Shown: positions 53,708 to 62,543 of the stretch, piece by piece
Layout of the letters: every line of letters begins with the position of its first letter
How positions within the stretch are numbered: the first letter of the stretch is position 1
Origin: Leucobacter massiliensis
Lineage (GTDB): Bacteria > Actinomycetota > Actinomycetes > Actinomycetales > Microbacteriaceae
Assembly: GCF_002982315.1 (NCBI RefSeq)
Contig: NZ_MWZD01000017.1
Span: forward strand, 558,001 to 622,000
Direction of reading: 5' to 3'
Length of the DNA: 64,000 nucleotides
The notes under the pieces: generated by a model
Seen by the model: the letters and a program-made list of their open reading frames with translations, nothing else
Told to the model about the DNA's origin: nothing
Database searches by the model: none
Translations under genes and position numbers: made by a program

Positions 53708-53717
53708 TGTTAGGACA
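53708..53717. promoter_or_regulatory. Candidate IolR site upstream of iolC
   Basis: TGTTAGGACA, read on the minus strand as TGTCCTAACA, matches KGWCHTRACA at all ten positions. TTGT-TAGG-ACAA gives it dyad symmetry. It lies 54 bp upstream of the iolC ATG, where it could cover the promoter. Confidence 0.6.
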
Positions 53718-53771
53718 AATGCAGCGGCGCAGGCCGTGCCGCTGCGCGTCACCTCGAAAGGCGGGTAGCGA

Positions 53772-54725
53772 ATGTCGGAGCAACGGCGTCACGATGACGT
53801 GCTGGCGATGGGCAGGCTCGGAGTCGATGTCTACCCGCTGCAGCAGGGCCCGCTCGAAGACGTCGACACCTTCGGCAAGTTCCTCGGGGGCAGCGCCGCG
53901 AACGTTGCCGTCGCCGCCGCCAAGTACGGACACCGGACCGCCCTCGTCTCACGGGTGGGCGACGACCCCTTCGGCCGCTACCTGCTCCGCGAGCTCGACC
54001 GCCTCGGCGTCGACCCCCGCGAGGTGCGCACCGACCCCGACTATCCGACCCCGGTCACCTTCTGCGAGATCTTCCCGCCCGACGACTTCCCGCTCTACTT
54101 CTACCGGAAGCCCCACGCGCCCGATCTGCAGATCGCGGAGGCCGAGCTGGACCTCGACGCCGTGCGCGAGGCGGGCATCCTCTGGTTCACCCTCACCGGG
54201 CTCAGCGAAGAACCCAGCCGGGCGGCCCACCACGCCGCGCTCGCCGCGCGCCACGGCCGCAGGCACACCATCTTCGACCTCGACTACCGGCCGATGTTCT
54301 GGGCCGAGCCCGCAGAAGCCTCCGCGCAGGCGGCGCGCGCCCTCGAACAGGTCACCGTGGCGGTCGGCAACCGCGATGAGTGCGAGGTCGCCGTCGGCGA
54401 GACGGAGCCCGATCGCGCCGCCGACGCGCTGCTGGAGCGCGGCGTCGAGCTCGCCATCGTGAAGCAGGGGCCGAAGGGCGTGCTCGCGAAGACCCGCGAG
54501 GAGCGCGTCGAGGTGCCGCCCCACTTCGTCGAGGTGGTCAACGGACTCGGCTCGGGCGACGCCTTCGGCGGGGCCCTCTGCCACGGCCTGCTGCAGGGCT
54601 GGGAGCTCGAGCGCATCCTGCGTTTCGCCAACGTCGCCGGTGCCATCGTGGCGACCCGGCTGGAGTGCTCCACCGCCATGCCCGACGCCGCAGAGGTCGA
54701 GGCCGTACTCGCGAAGGGGGCCTGA
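53772..54725 (+). CDS. iolC: 5-dehydro-2-deoxygluconokinase
   Basis: The protein has 317 residues from ATG 53772. It is a PfkB-family kinase: GGSAANVAVAAAKYG near 38-52 is the substrate-binding motif, and NGLGSGDAFGGAL near 258-270 contains the catalytic Asp. It phosphorylates 5-dehydro-2-deoxygluconate in inositol degradation. It is the first gene of the operon, under a likely IolR site. The next gene starts one base after its stop. Confidence 0.9.
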   Translation: MSEQRRHDDVLAMGRLGVDVYPLQQGPLEDVDTFGKFLGGSAANVAVAAAKYGHRTALVSRVGDDPFGRYLLRELDRLGVDPREVRTDPDYPTPVTFCEIFPPDDFPLYFYRKPHAPDLQIAEAELDLDAVREAGILWFTLTGLSEEPSRAAHHAALAARHGRRHTIFDLDYRPMFWAEPAEASAQAARALEQVTVAVGNRDECEVAVGETEPDRAADALLERGVELAIVKQGPKGVLAKTREERVEVPPHFVEVVNGLGSGDAFGGALCHGLLQGWELERILRFANVAGAIVATRLECSTAMPDAAEVEAVLAKGA

Positions 54726-54726
54726 G

Positions 54727-55611
54727 ATGGCACTGGATTTCGACGCGCTGCGCGAGCTGCGCGCCGCCGACCCCGCCGGCGTGGGCCGCGCGCTCGCGGC
54801 ACGCCGGCGCCGCGAGGTGATCCGCGGAGACGGGCGGCTCTTCATCGTCGCGGCGGATCACCCCGCGCGCGGGGCGCTCGCGGTGAACGGCGACGCGACG
54901 GCGATGGCCGACCGCTACGAGCTGCTCGAGCGCATGGCGCTCGCCGTCTCGCGGCCCGGCGTCGACGGCGTGCTCGGCACCCCCGACATCATCGACGACC
55001 TCGCGGCGCTGGGGCTCCTCGAGGACAAGATCGTGGTCGGCTCCATGAACCGCGGTGGCCTGCGCGGCGCCTCCTTCGAGATGGACGACCGCTACACCGC
55101 CTACGACGTCGGCGCGATGGTGCGCCAGGGAATCGACTTCGCCAAGACGCTCATCCGCATCGACCTCGACGACGCGGGCACCGCGGCCACCCTGGAGGCG
55201 ACCGCGCGCGCCGTCGACGCCGCAGCCGCGGCCGGCCTGCCCATCATGCTCGAACCCTTCATGAGCAGCCGGATCGGCGGCAGGGTGGTCAACGAGCTCA
55301 CGGCCGACGCGGTGGTCCTCTCCACCGCCATCGCCGCGGGCCTCGGCAACTCCAGCGCCTACACCTGGATGAAGCTGCCGGTGGTGCCCGAGATGGAGCG
55401 GGTCATGGCCGCCACCACGATGCCGACGCTGCTGCTCGGCGGCGAGGGCGGTGGCGACCCCGACGCGACCTTCGCCTCCTGGGAGCGGGCGCTCTCGCTG
55501 CCCGGCGTGCGCGGCCTCACCGTCGGCCGCACCCTGCTCTATCCGCCCGACGGGGACGTGGCCGCCGCGGTCGACACGGCGGCGCGTCTCGTGCACCGCG
55601 ATCTCGAGTGA
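54727..55611 (+). CDS. Cgl0159-family (beta/alpha)8-barrel protein, probable aldolase
   Basis: The protein has 294 residues from ATG 54727. FIVAADHPARGALAVNGDAT near 42-61 and TLIRIDLDD are typical of the class I aldolase-like (DeoC/FbaB) barrel family that lies after iolC in Corynebacterium iol clusters. The pathway needs an aldolase that cleaves 2-deoxy-5-keto-6-phosphogluconate (IolJ). No classical IolJ is in this cluster, so this protein is a good candidate for that step. The link is inference from context. Confidence 0.75.
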   Translation: MALDFDALRELRAADPAGVGRALAARRRREVIRGDGRLFIVAADHPARGALAVNGDATAMADRYELLERMALAVSRPGVDGVLGTPDIIDDLAALGLLEDKIVVGSMNRGGLRGASFEMDDRYTAYDVGAMVRQGIDFAKTLIRIDLDDAGTAATLEATARAVDAAAAAGLPIMLEPFMSSRIGGRVVNELTADAVVLSTAIAAGLGNSSAYTWMKLPVVPEMERVMAATTMPTLLLGGEGGGDPDATFASWERALSLPGVRGLTVGRTLLYPPDGDVAAAVDTAARLVHRDLE

Positions 55612-55676
55612 GGCATCCCGCAGAACGACTGAGCGCGACCGCGCATCGCACAACCGAGCAGGAGAGGGGCACGACA

Positions 55677-56684
55677 GTGACGCAGCAGAGTGAAGGCTGG
55701 TTCCACCGCCGCGGCGAACTGGCCGAGGACGGGTGGGAGACCGTGGTCGACGAGCGGATCCCGGGCTGGGAGCACACCGGCCTGCGCGTGGGCAGGCTCG
55801 CGCAGGGGTCCTCGCTGGCGCTCGGGGAGCCGGGCGTCGAACGGCTGATCGTCCCCCTCTCCGGCTCGTTCTCCGTCGCCCACCGCGAGGCCGGGCCCTC
55901 CCGCGCGGAGGCCGGATCCCGCGCCGGGGGCGAGTCCGTCACCCGCCTCTCCGGCCGGTCATCCGTCTTCGACGGCCCCACCGACGTGCTCTACCTCTCG
56001 GCCGCCTCCACCGGCACGGTGACGGCGCTGTCGCCGGGGGAGAGCCGCTTCCTGGTGGCCACCTCGCCGGTGCCGCTCGACCGCCCGGAGCTGCTGCGCC
56101 CGAGCCGCCGCATCCCCGCGGAGGAGGTGCCCGTCGAGCTGCGCGGCGCCGGCGCGTCGAGTCGCCAGGTGCACAACTTCGGCCGGAAGGAATCCCTGGA
56201 CGCGGCCCGCTTCATCGTCGTCGAGGTCATCACCCCCGCCGAGAACTGGTCCTCGTATCCGCCCCACAAGCATGACGAGCATCGGCCCGGGCACGAGTCC
56301 GAACTCGAGGAGATCTACTACTTCGAGCTCGCCCCGGCGAAGGACGCCCCCGCCGGCGTCAGCGCGGAGCACGCCTTCGGGATGTTCAGCACCTACTCCT
56401 CGCCCGCCGGGCAGATCGAGATCGACGTGCAGGTGCGGACCGGAGACGTCGCGCTCGTGCCCTACGGCTACCACGGCCCGGCGGTCGCCGCCCCCGGCTA
56501 CGACATGTACTACCTCAACGTGATGGCCGGCCCCGACCCGGAGCGGAGCTGGCTGATCAGCGATGATCCGGCCCACGGCTGGGTCCGCGACACCTGGGAC
56601 GGGCAGGAGCTCGACCCCCGGCTCCCCTTCACGCCGCAGGCCGGCGCCGCCGACCCCGAGACGAACACGGAGAACGCACGATGA
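55677..56684 (+). CDS. iolB: 5-deoxy-glucuronate isomerase
   Basis: The protein has 335 residues from GTG 55677 with GGAGAGG upstream. An earlier start at 55,608 is possible but has no ribosome site. The double cupin shows HNFGRKESLDAARFIVVEVI, then PPHKHDEHRPGHESELEEIY with metal-binding His and Glu. It converts 5-deoxyglucuronate to 5-dehydro-2-deoxygluconate. It is longer than usual for IolB (about 270-300). The extra residues lie in the N-terminal cupin (Ala/Gly/Ser-rich, about 70-100). Its end overlaps iolD by four bases. Confidence 0.87.
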   Translation: MTQQSEGWFHRRGELAEDGWETVVDERIPGWEHTGLRVGRLAQGSSLALGEPGVERLIVPLSGSFSVAHREAGPSRAEAGSRAGGESVTRLSGRSSVFDGPTDVLYLSAASTGTVTALSPGESRFLVATSPVPLDRPELLRPSRRIPAEEVPVELRGAGASSRQVHNFGRKESLDAARFIVVEVITPAENWSSYPPHKHDEHRPGHESELEEIYYFELAPAKDAPAGVSAEHAFGMFSTYSSPAGQIEIDVQVRTGDVALVPYGYHGPAVAAPGYDMYYLNVMAGPDPERSWLISDDPAHGWVRDTWDGQELDPRLPFTPQAGAADPETNTENAR

Positions 56685-58621
56685 CCACCCGACGCATGAC
56701 CGTCAGCCAGGCGCTCGTCGAGTTCCTGGCGCGGCAGTGGACCGTCGACCGCAGCGGCGACGGCAGCGAGATCCGAGAGCGCACCATCCCCGGCATGTTC
56801 GGCATCTTCGGGCACGGCAACGTCGCCGGCATCGGCCAGGCGCTCAAGCAGGCCAACGTGGACGACCCCGAGCTGATGCCCTACCACCAGGCGCGCAACG
56901 AGCAGGCGATGGTCCACCAGGCCGTCGGCTACGCGAGGATGCACCGCCGCCGCGGCACCTACGCCTCCGCGGCCTCCGTGGGCCCGGGGGCGACGAACCT
57001 CCTGACGGGCGCCGCGCTCGCCACCACGAACCGCCTGCCCGCCCTGCTGCTGCCCAGCGACACCTTCGCCACGCGGGTCGCGGACCCCGTGCTCCAGCAG
57101 CTGGAGCAGCCGCACGACATCGGTCTCACCGTCAACGACGCCTTCCGGCCCGTCTCGCGGTTCTTCGACCGCGTGCAGCGCCCCGAGCAGCTCTTCTCGA
57201 TCGCGCTGAGCGCCATGCGCGTGCTCACCGATCCCGCGGAGACCGGGGCGGTGACGATCGCCCTCCCCGAGGACGTGCAGGCCGAGGCGCTCGACGTTCC
57301 GGAGGAGTTCCTGCAGCCGCGCGAGTGGCGGATCCGCCGTCCGCGTCCCGAGCGCGACGCGCTCGCCGCCGCGCTCGCGGCGATCCGCGGCGCGCAGCGG
57401 CCGTTCATCGTCGCGGGCGGCGGCGTGCTCTACTCCGAGGCCGAGACGCAGCTGCGCGCCTTCGCCGAGGCGACCGGCATCCCCGTCGGCAGCTCCCAGG
57501 CCGGCGGCGGCGTGCTGGACTGGGACCACCCGCAGTACCTCGGCGGCGTCGGCGCCACCGGCACCCTCGCCGCGAACCGGATCGCCGCAGAGGCCGATGT
57601 GATCATCGGCATCGGCACCCGCTACAGCGACTTCACCACGGCCTCGCGCACCGCCTTCCAGCATCCGGGCGCGACCTTCGTGAACATCAACGTGGCGTCC
57701 TTCGACGCCTACAAGCACGGCACGCAGATCCCCGTGATCGCCGACGCCCGCGAGACGCTCAGCGAGCTGCTCGACGCCCACGGGCGCGGGGCGGCCGGGG
57801 ATCTGCGCGTCGACCCCTCCTACGCGGAGCGCATCGCGCGCGAGAAAGCGGAGTGGGATGCGACCGTCGACGCGGCCTTCGCCCCCTCGGGCCTCGCGCT
57901 CCCCGGGCAGCCGGAGATCATCGGCGCCGTGCAGCGGGCTTCGGCCCCGGAGGACGTGATCGTGCAGGCCGCCGGATCGCTTCCCGGCGACCTGCACAAG
58001 CTCTGGCGGGTGCGCGATCCGCTCGGGTACCACGTCGAGTACGCCTACTCCTGCATGGGCTACGAGATCGCGGGCGGGCTCGGCGCGAAGCGCGGCCTGG
58101 AGGCCGCGGGGGACGAGCGCGACGTCATCGTCATGGTGGGCGACGGCTCGTACCTCATGCTCAACACCGAGCTCGTCACCGCGGTCGCCGAGGGCATCAA
58201 GATCATCGTGGTCCTGATCCAGAACCACGGCTACGCCTCGATCGGGCACCTCTCCGAGACCGTCGGCTCGGAGCGCTTCGGCACCTGGTACCGCAGCTAC
58301 GACCCCGAGGCGCGCAACTTCCAGGGCGAGCAGATCCTGCCCGTCGACCTGGCCATGAATGCCCGCAGCTACGGCATGGACGTCATCGAGATCACGCCCG
58401 GCGAGGGCGCGATCCCCGATCTGGAGGCCGCCATCGCGCAGGCGAAGGCCTCGGATCGCGCCACCTTCATCCACATCAACAGCGATCCGCTGATCTACGC
58501 GCCCGATGGCGCCGGATGGTGGGACGTCCCCGTGCCGCAGGTGTCGACCCTCGAGTCCACGCGGCGCGCCCGCGCAGAGTACGAGGAGCAGCAGGCGGCC
58601 CAGAAGCCCCTGCTCGGCTGA
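56681..58621 (+). CDS. iolD: 3D-(3,5/4)-trihydroxycyclohexane-1,2-dione acylhydrolase
   Basis: The protein has 646 residues from ATG 56681. It is a ThDP-dependent enzyme: the catalytic Glu is in ARNEQAMVHQAVGYA (about 74). GDGSYLMLNTELVTAVAEGI with the later Asn (from about 487) is the ThDP-Mg motif. It cleaves the ring to give 5-deoxyglucuronate. Length is normal for the family. Two alternative frames covering it are shadows. Confidence 0.93.
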   Translation: MTTRRMTVSQALVEFLARQWTVDRSGDGSEIRERTIPGMFGIFGHGNVAGIGQALKQANVDDPELMPYHQARNEQAMVHQAVGYARMHRRRGTYASAASVGPGATNLLTGAALATTNRLPALLLPSDTFATRVADPVLQQLEQPHDIGLTVNDAFRPVSRFFDRVQRPEQLFSIALSAMRVLTDPAETGAVTIALPEDVQAEALDVPEEFLQPREWRIRRPRPERDALAAALAAIRGAQRPFIVAGGGVLYSEAETQLRAFAEATGIPVGSSQAGGGVLDWDHPQYLGGVGATGTLAANRIAAEADVIIGIGTRYSDFTTASRTAFQHPGATFVNINVASFDAYKHGTQIPVIADARETLSELLDAHGRGAAGDLRVDPSYAERIAREKAEWDATVDAAFAPSGLALPGQPEIIGAVQRASAPEDVIVQAAGSLPGDLHKLWRVRDPLGYHVEYAYSCMGYEIAGGLGAKRGLEAAGDERDVIVMVGDGSYLMLNTELVTAVAEGIKIIVVLIQNHGYASIGHLSETVGSERFGTWYRSYDPEARNFQGEQILPVDLAMNARSYGMDVIEITPGEGAIPDLEAAIAQAKASDRATFIHINSDPLIYAPDGAGWWDVPVPQVSTLESTRRARAEYEEQQAAQKPLLG

Positions 58622-58632
58622 GCAGCGACGAA

Positions 58633-59571
58633 ATGAGCAACGAGATGCACCTGAACACCAGTGACAACCCCGGCCTGCGCATCGGCACGGCTCCCGACTC
58701 CTGGGGGGTGTGGTTCCCGGACGATCCGCGGCAGATCCCGTGGTCGCGCTTCCTCGACGAGGTGGTGGCGGCCGGATACGAGTGGATCGAGCTGGGCCCG
58801 TACGGCTATCTGCCCACCGATCCGCACCAGCTGGAGGACGAGCTCGGCTCGCGCGGGCTGAAGCTGTCGGCCGGCACCGTCTTCACCGGCTTCCACAAGG
58901 GCGAGGAGCAGTGGCAGCGCGCCTGGGATCAGGCGCTCGCCGTCGCCGGGCTCGCCTCGCAGCTCGGCGCCGAGCACCTCGTGGTCATCCCCGATCTCTG
59001 GCGCAGCGACGCCACGAGCGAGGTGCTCGAACCGCGCACCCTCAGCGATGAGCAGTGGCGCAAGCTGGGCGCCGGGCACGACCGACTCGGCAAGGCGCTG
59101 CTCGAGGAGTTCGGCATGCAGCAGCAGTTCCACTCGCACGCCGACAGCCACATCGGCACCACCCGCGAGGTGCTCCGCTTCCTCGACGAGACCGATCCGC
59201 GCTACACGAACCTCTGCCTCGACACCGGGCACTTCGCCTACTACGGCGGCGACAGCGTGCAGCTCATCGAGGAGCGGCCCGAGCGCATCGGCTACCTGCA
59301 CCTCAAGCAGGTCGACCCCGCGCTGCTCTTCGACGTCCTGAAGAACGACGTCCCCTTCGCCCAGGCGGTCGCCGAGGGCATCATGATCGAGCCACCGCAC
59401 GGCGTGCCCGATCTGGCGCCCGTGATCGAGGCCGTCGCGCAGATCGACCCCGAGATCTTCGCCATCGTCGAACAGGACATGTACGGCTGCGAGACCGACC
59501 GTCCCCTGCCCATCGCCCGGCGCACGCGCGAGCACATCTTCGGCTGCACCCACCTGGCGCGCATCCGCTGA
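58633..59571 (+). CDS. iolE: Inosose dehydratase
   Basis: The protein has 312 residues from ATG 58633; an ATG at 58645 is also possible. Start motif RIGTAPDSWGVWFPDDPRQI is typical of IolE. The xylose-isomerase-like barrel has metal ligands in HSHADSHIGT, LCLDTGHFAYYGGD and VEQDMYG. It dehydrates 2-keto-myo-inositol (inosose). It follows iolD after 11 bp. Confidence 0.92.
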   Translation: MSNEMHLNTSDNPGLRIGTAPDSWGVWFPDDPRQIPWSRFLDEVVAAGYEWIELGPYGYLPTDPHQLEDELGSRGLKLSAGTVFTGFHKGEEQWQRAWDQALAVAGLASQLGAEHLVVIPDLWRSDATSEVLEPRTLSDEQWRKLGAGHDRLGKALLEEFGMQQQFHSHADSHIGTTREVLRFLDETDPRYTNLCLDTGHFAYYGGDSVQLIEERPERIGYLHLKQVDPALLFDVLKNDVPFAQAVAEGIMIEPPHGVPDLAPVIEAVAQIDPEIFAIVEQDMYGCETDRPLPIARRTREHIFGCTHLARIR

Positions 59572-59602
59572 TCCCCGTCCCGAGAGGAAAGAAGACCCCA
59601 GC

Positions 59603-60619
59603 ATGACCGCAGAACTCCGCATCGCCGTCGTGGGCGCCGGCAAGATGGGCGCCGACCACATCAAGCGCATCACCGAGCGCGTCGCGGGCGCGCGCGTCTC
59701 GGCCATCGTCGAACCCGATGCCGGCCGCGCCGAGGACGCGGCGCGGCTCGCGCCCGGCGCCCGGCGGTTCGGCGGACTCGCCGAGGCGATCGAGGCGGAC
59801 GCCCTGGATGCCGTGCTCATCGCGACTCCGGGGCAGTTCCACGCCCCCGTGCTGAAGCCGGCCCTGGAGGCCCGGCTGCCGATCCTCTGCGAGAAGCCGC
59901 TCACGCAGGACTCCGCCTCCTCGCTGGAGATCCTGGAGCTCGAGCAGCGGCTCGATCGTCCGCACATCCAGCTCGGCTTCATGCGCCGCTTCGACGCCGA
60001 GTACGCCGCGCTGCGCGAGCTCGTCGCCTCCGGTGAGAGCGGGGAGCTGCTCATGGTCCGCGCGCTGCACCGCAACCCGAGCGTGCCCGAGAGCTACACG
60101 AACGACATGCTCATCACCGATTCGGTGGTGCACGAGTTCGACGTGGTGCCCTGGCTGGCGGGGTCGCCCGTCGTGAGCGTCGAGGTGAAGCACCCGCGGC
60201 GGAACTCGCTCGCACCCGAGCGCCTGAGCGAGCCGATCCTCGTGATCATGGAGCTGGAGAACGGCGTGCTCGTCGACGTCGAGATGAACGTCAGCGTCCA
60301 ATTCGGCTATCAGGTGGCCACCGAGGCCGTCTTCGAGCGCGGCATCGCCCGCATCGGCCAGCCCTCCGGGCTGCAGCGCTGGGACGCCGGGTACTTCCGG
60401 GTGAAGGACCACGAGAGCTTCACGACTCGCTTCGCAGCCGCCTACGACGCGCAGATCCAGCGCTGGGTGGACGCGGTGCGCCGCGGCGAGCTCATCGACG
60501 GACCCAACGCCTGGGACGGCTACCTCGTCGCGCTCGCCTGCGAAGCGGGGGTGACCGCCCTCGGCGAGGGCGGCGTCGTGCCCGTCGCCCGGCCGGAGCG
60601 GCCCGCCTTCTACGCGTGA
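59603..60619 (+). CDS. iolG: Inositol 2-dehydrogenase
   Basis: The protein has 338 residues from ATG 59603 with GAGAGGAAAG upstream. Gfo/Idh/MocA fold: the NAD motif is VVGAGKMGADHIKRI, and EKPL carries the catalytic Lys. A conserved Asp and His pair lies in TDSVVHEFDVVPWL near 172-185. It oxidises myo-inositol to inosose with NAD+. This is the first step of the pathway encoded here. Confidence 0.9.
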   Translation: MTAELRIAVVGAGKMGADHIKRITERVAGARVSAIVEPDAGRAEDAARLAPGARRFGGLAEAIEADALDAVLIATPGQFHAPVLKPALEARLPILCEKPLTQDSASSLEILELEQRLDRPHIQLGFMRRFDAEYAALRELVASGESGELLMVRALHRNPSVPESYTNDMLITDSVVHEFDVVPWLAGSPVVSVEVKHPRRNSLAPERLSEPILVIMELENGVLVDVEMNVSVQFGYQVATEAVFERGIARIGQPSGLQRWDAGYFRVKDHESFTTRFAAAYDAQIQRWVDAVRRGELIDGPNAWDGYLVALACEAGVTALGEGGVVPVARPERPAFYA

Positions 60620-60701
60620 GCCGGTGGCGCGGCCGCAGCCCGCACCGTGCCGCGCCCTGCCGCTCACACCCCCGTCCCCCGGCCCGCGCACAAGGAGCAT
60701 C

Positions 60702-61574
60702 ATGGTCCGCATCGCACTCGATCCCACGCCCTACAACGACTCGGTGCATCTGCTCGAGTTCCCGGATCTCGCCGCCCGGCTCGGCTACGAGCATCTGCAG
60801 CTCACCCCGAACCCCGACTTCGGCCGGCACTTCCACCATCCGAAGCTGGACAGCGGGATGCTCGCGACGCTGAAGAAGCGGGCGCGGGATGCCGGGGTGG
60901 GGATCACCTCGGTGCTGCCGGTGCAGCGACTCGGCGGCCCGGAGGAGCATCAGCTGCAGGCCGCGATCTTCAACATGACCCGCTACATCCGGATCGCGGC
61001 GGAGCTGGAGGCGCCGATCGTGAACACGGAGTTCTCGGGGCGCCCCGAGCGCGCGGAGGAGTCGGAGCACTGCTTCTACCGGGCCATGGAGGCGCTGATC
61101 CCGGTGCTCGAGCGTGAGGGCGTGAGCCTCAACCTCGACCCCCACCCCGACGACTTCGTCGAGGACGGCCTCGAAGCGTGGCGCATCGTCCGCGGCCTGA
61201 ACACGGAGCGGGTCGGTTTCGTCTACGTCGCGGCGCACACCTTCCACATGGGCGACCGCGCCGCCTCGCTGCTGCCGGAGATCGGCGATCGCCTGGGCGC
61301 GGTCTACACCGCCGACACCTTCGACCATCGCCGCTCGCACGCCCTGCGCTACATCACCAACCCACCGGGCAATGCGGTGCGCGTGCACCAGCACCTCGCG
61401 ATCGGCGACGGGGATGTCGACTGGGCCGAGCTGTTCGGCGCGCTGCGGCGGACCGGCTACCTCGGCCGCGAGGACGCCCTGATCGTCTCCAATGTGTTCG
61501 CCGAGGACGAGCGGGCCGACGAGGTCTCCCGCTTCCAGCTCGCCCGGATCCGGGAGCTGATCGCGGCGGCGTGA
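60702..61574 (+). CDS. iolH: Sugar phosphate isomerase/epimerase, IolH-like
   Basis: The protein has 290 residues from ATG 60702, chosen for AAGGAG at the right spacing. It is a xylose-isomerase-like TIM barrel (ALDPTPYNDSVHLLEFPDLA start; VNTEFSGRPERAEESEHCFY; NLDPHPDDFVEDG with metal-binding residues). IolH proteins accompany iol clusters but their exact reaction is not settled. It ends 9 bp before the convergent TSUP gene. Confidence 0.82.
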   Translation: MVRIALDPTPYNDSVHLLEFPDLAARLGYEHLQLTPNPDFGRHFHHPKLDSGMLATLKKRARDAGVGITSVLPVQRLGGPEEHQLQAAIFNMTRYIRIAAELEAPIVNTEFSGRPERAEESEHCFYRAMEALIPVLEREGVSLNLDPHPDDFVEDGLEAWRIVRGLNTERVGFVYVAAHTFHMGDRAASLLPEIGDRLGAVYTADTFDHRRSHALRYITNPPGNAVRVHQHLAIGDGDVDWAELFGALRRTGYLGREDALIVSNVFAEDERADEVSRFQLARIRELIAAA

Positions 61575-61583
61575 GGCGCCGGC

Positions 61584-62411
61584 TCAGCCGAGGAGCAGGT
61601 AGAGGGCGCCGAGGATCGTGCAGGCGACCACGGCCCGCTCGAAGCTGCGCTGCGGGATGCGCACGGCGACCCAGCGGCCGAGCAGTGCCCCGGCGACCAC
61701 TCCGGGCACGAGCAGCAGATCGAGCAGCAGGGTGTGCGCGGTGATCAGGCCGAGCCCCAGCGACACGGGCACCTTCGCGAGGTTGATGACCGCGAAGAAC
61801 CAGGCCGCGGTGCCGAGGAAGGCCCGCACGGGGAAGCGCGCCGCGAGGAAGTACATCGACATGACCGGGCCTCCCGCGTTCGCGACCATCGTGGTGAAGC
61901 CGCCGAGCGCGCCGTAGCCGATGCGGGACCAGCGGCCGGAGCGCGCGTCGGCCCCCGGTACGGTGGTGTCCCTCGCTTCCGCGGCGGGCTCCGACTGGCG
62001 CGCCGCCCCCGGCCGCGCTCCCCGGCCCGCGGCCGAGCGCCACCGCTGCCACAGCGAGAAGGCGATCACGAGCAGCAGGATGACGCCGATCGCCCGTCGC
62101 ACCTCGCCGTCTCCCGCGATGGCGAGGAAGGCCGCGCCGAGCGCGAGTCCGCACGCCACCGCGGGGATCAGCCGCACGAGCGTCGTCCAGTCGGCGTGAC
62201 GCCGGTAGCTGAGCAGGGCGAAGACGTCGCCGACGATGAGCAGCAGCAGGAGCGCCCCCGTCGACGCCCTGGCTGGCAGGATCGCGGCGAAGATCGCGAT
62301 CGAGACGGTGTTGATCCCCGGCAAGGCCGTCTTCGAGAAGCCGACGAGGCTCGCCGCGAGGGCCAGCAGCGCCCAGCCCAGGGGGGCGATCTCCGGCAGC
62401 AGCGATGTCAC
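61584..62411 (-). CDS. TSUP (TauE/SafE)-family membrane transporter
   Basis: The protein has 275 residues from ATG 62411. Eight hydrophobic segments are arranged in two repeated halves. GFSKTALPGINTVSIAIFA near 24-42 and the later YGALGGFTTMVANAGGPVMS are the two conserved copies of the family motif. Members export sulfite, sulfoacetate or organic anions. The substrate here is not apparent, and it need not belong to inositol use. A Gly/Ala/Arg-rich loop lies at about 125-155. Confidence 0.85.
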   Translation of the reverse strand: MTSLLPEIAPLGWALLALAASLVGFSKTALPGINTVSIAIFAAILPARASTGALLLLLIVGDVFALLSYRRHADWTTLVRLIPAVACGLALGAAFLAIAGDGEVRRAIGVILLLVIAFSLWQRWRSAAGRGARPGAARQSEPAAEARDTTVPGADARSGRWSRIGYGALGGFTTMVANAGGPVMSMYFLAARFPVRAFLGTAAWFFAVINLAKVPVSLGLGLITAHTLLLDLLLVPGVVAGALLGRWVAVRIPQRSFERAVVACTILGALYLLLG

Positions 62412-62463
62412 GCGCTCACCCTACTCTCCGGGCGGACGCGGCTCCCGCGCGGCCGCGCGGGTT

Positions 62464-62481
62464 TGTTGTTATGTAACAACA
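62464..62481. promoter_or_regulatory. Perfect palindrome upstream of the sugar porter gene
   Basis: TGTTGTTA-TG-TAACAACA has exact 8-bp arms around two bases. It lies 63 bp upstream of the GTG of the porter gene. It does not match the IolR motif well, so a second regulator, for example of LacI type, may act here. Confidence 0.65.
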
Positions 62482-62543
62482 TTGTTAAGCTGCGAGGTGC
62501 GGCCGACCGTCGGCCGGATCGCTCGTTCGACGAAGGAGTCCTC

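Noticed and set aside
56563-59571. Open frame of 1002 codons on the plus strand across iolD and iolE
   Set aside because: Only its last 312 codons (iolE) show a protein family. The rest is an out-of-frame Arg-rich shadow of iolD.
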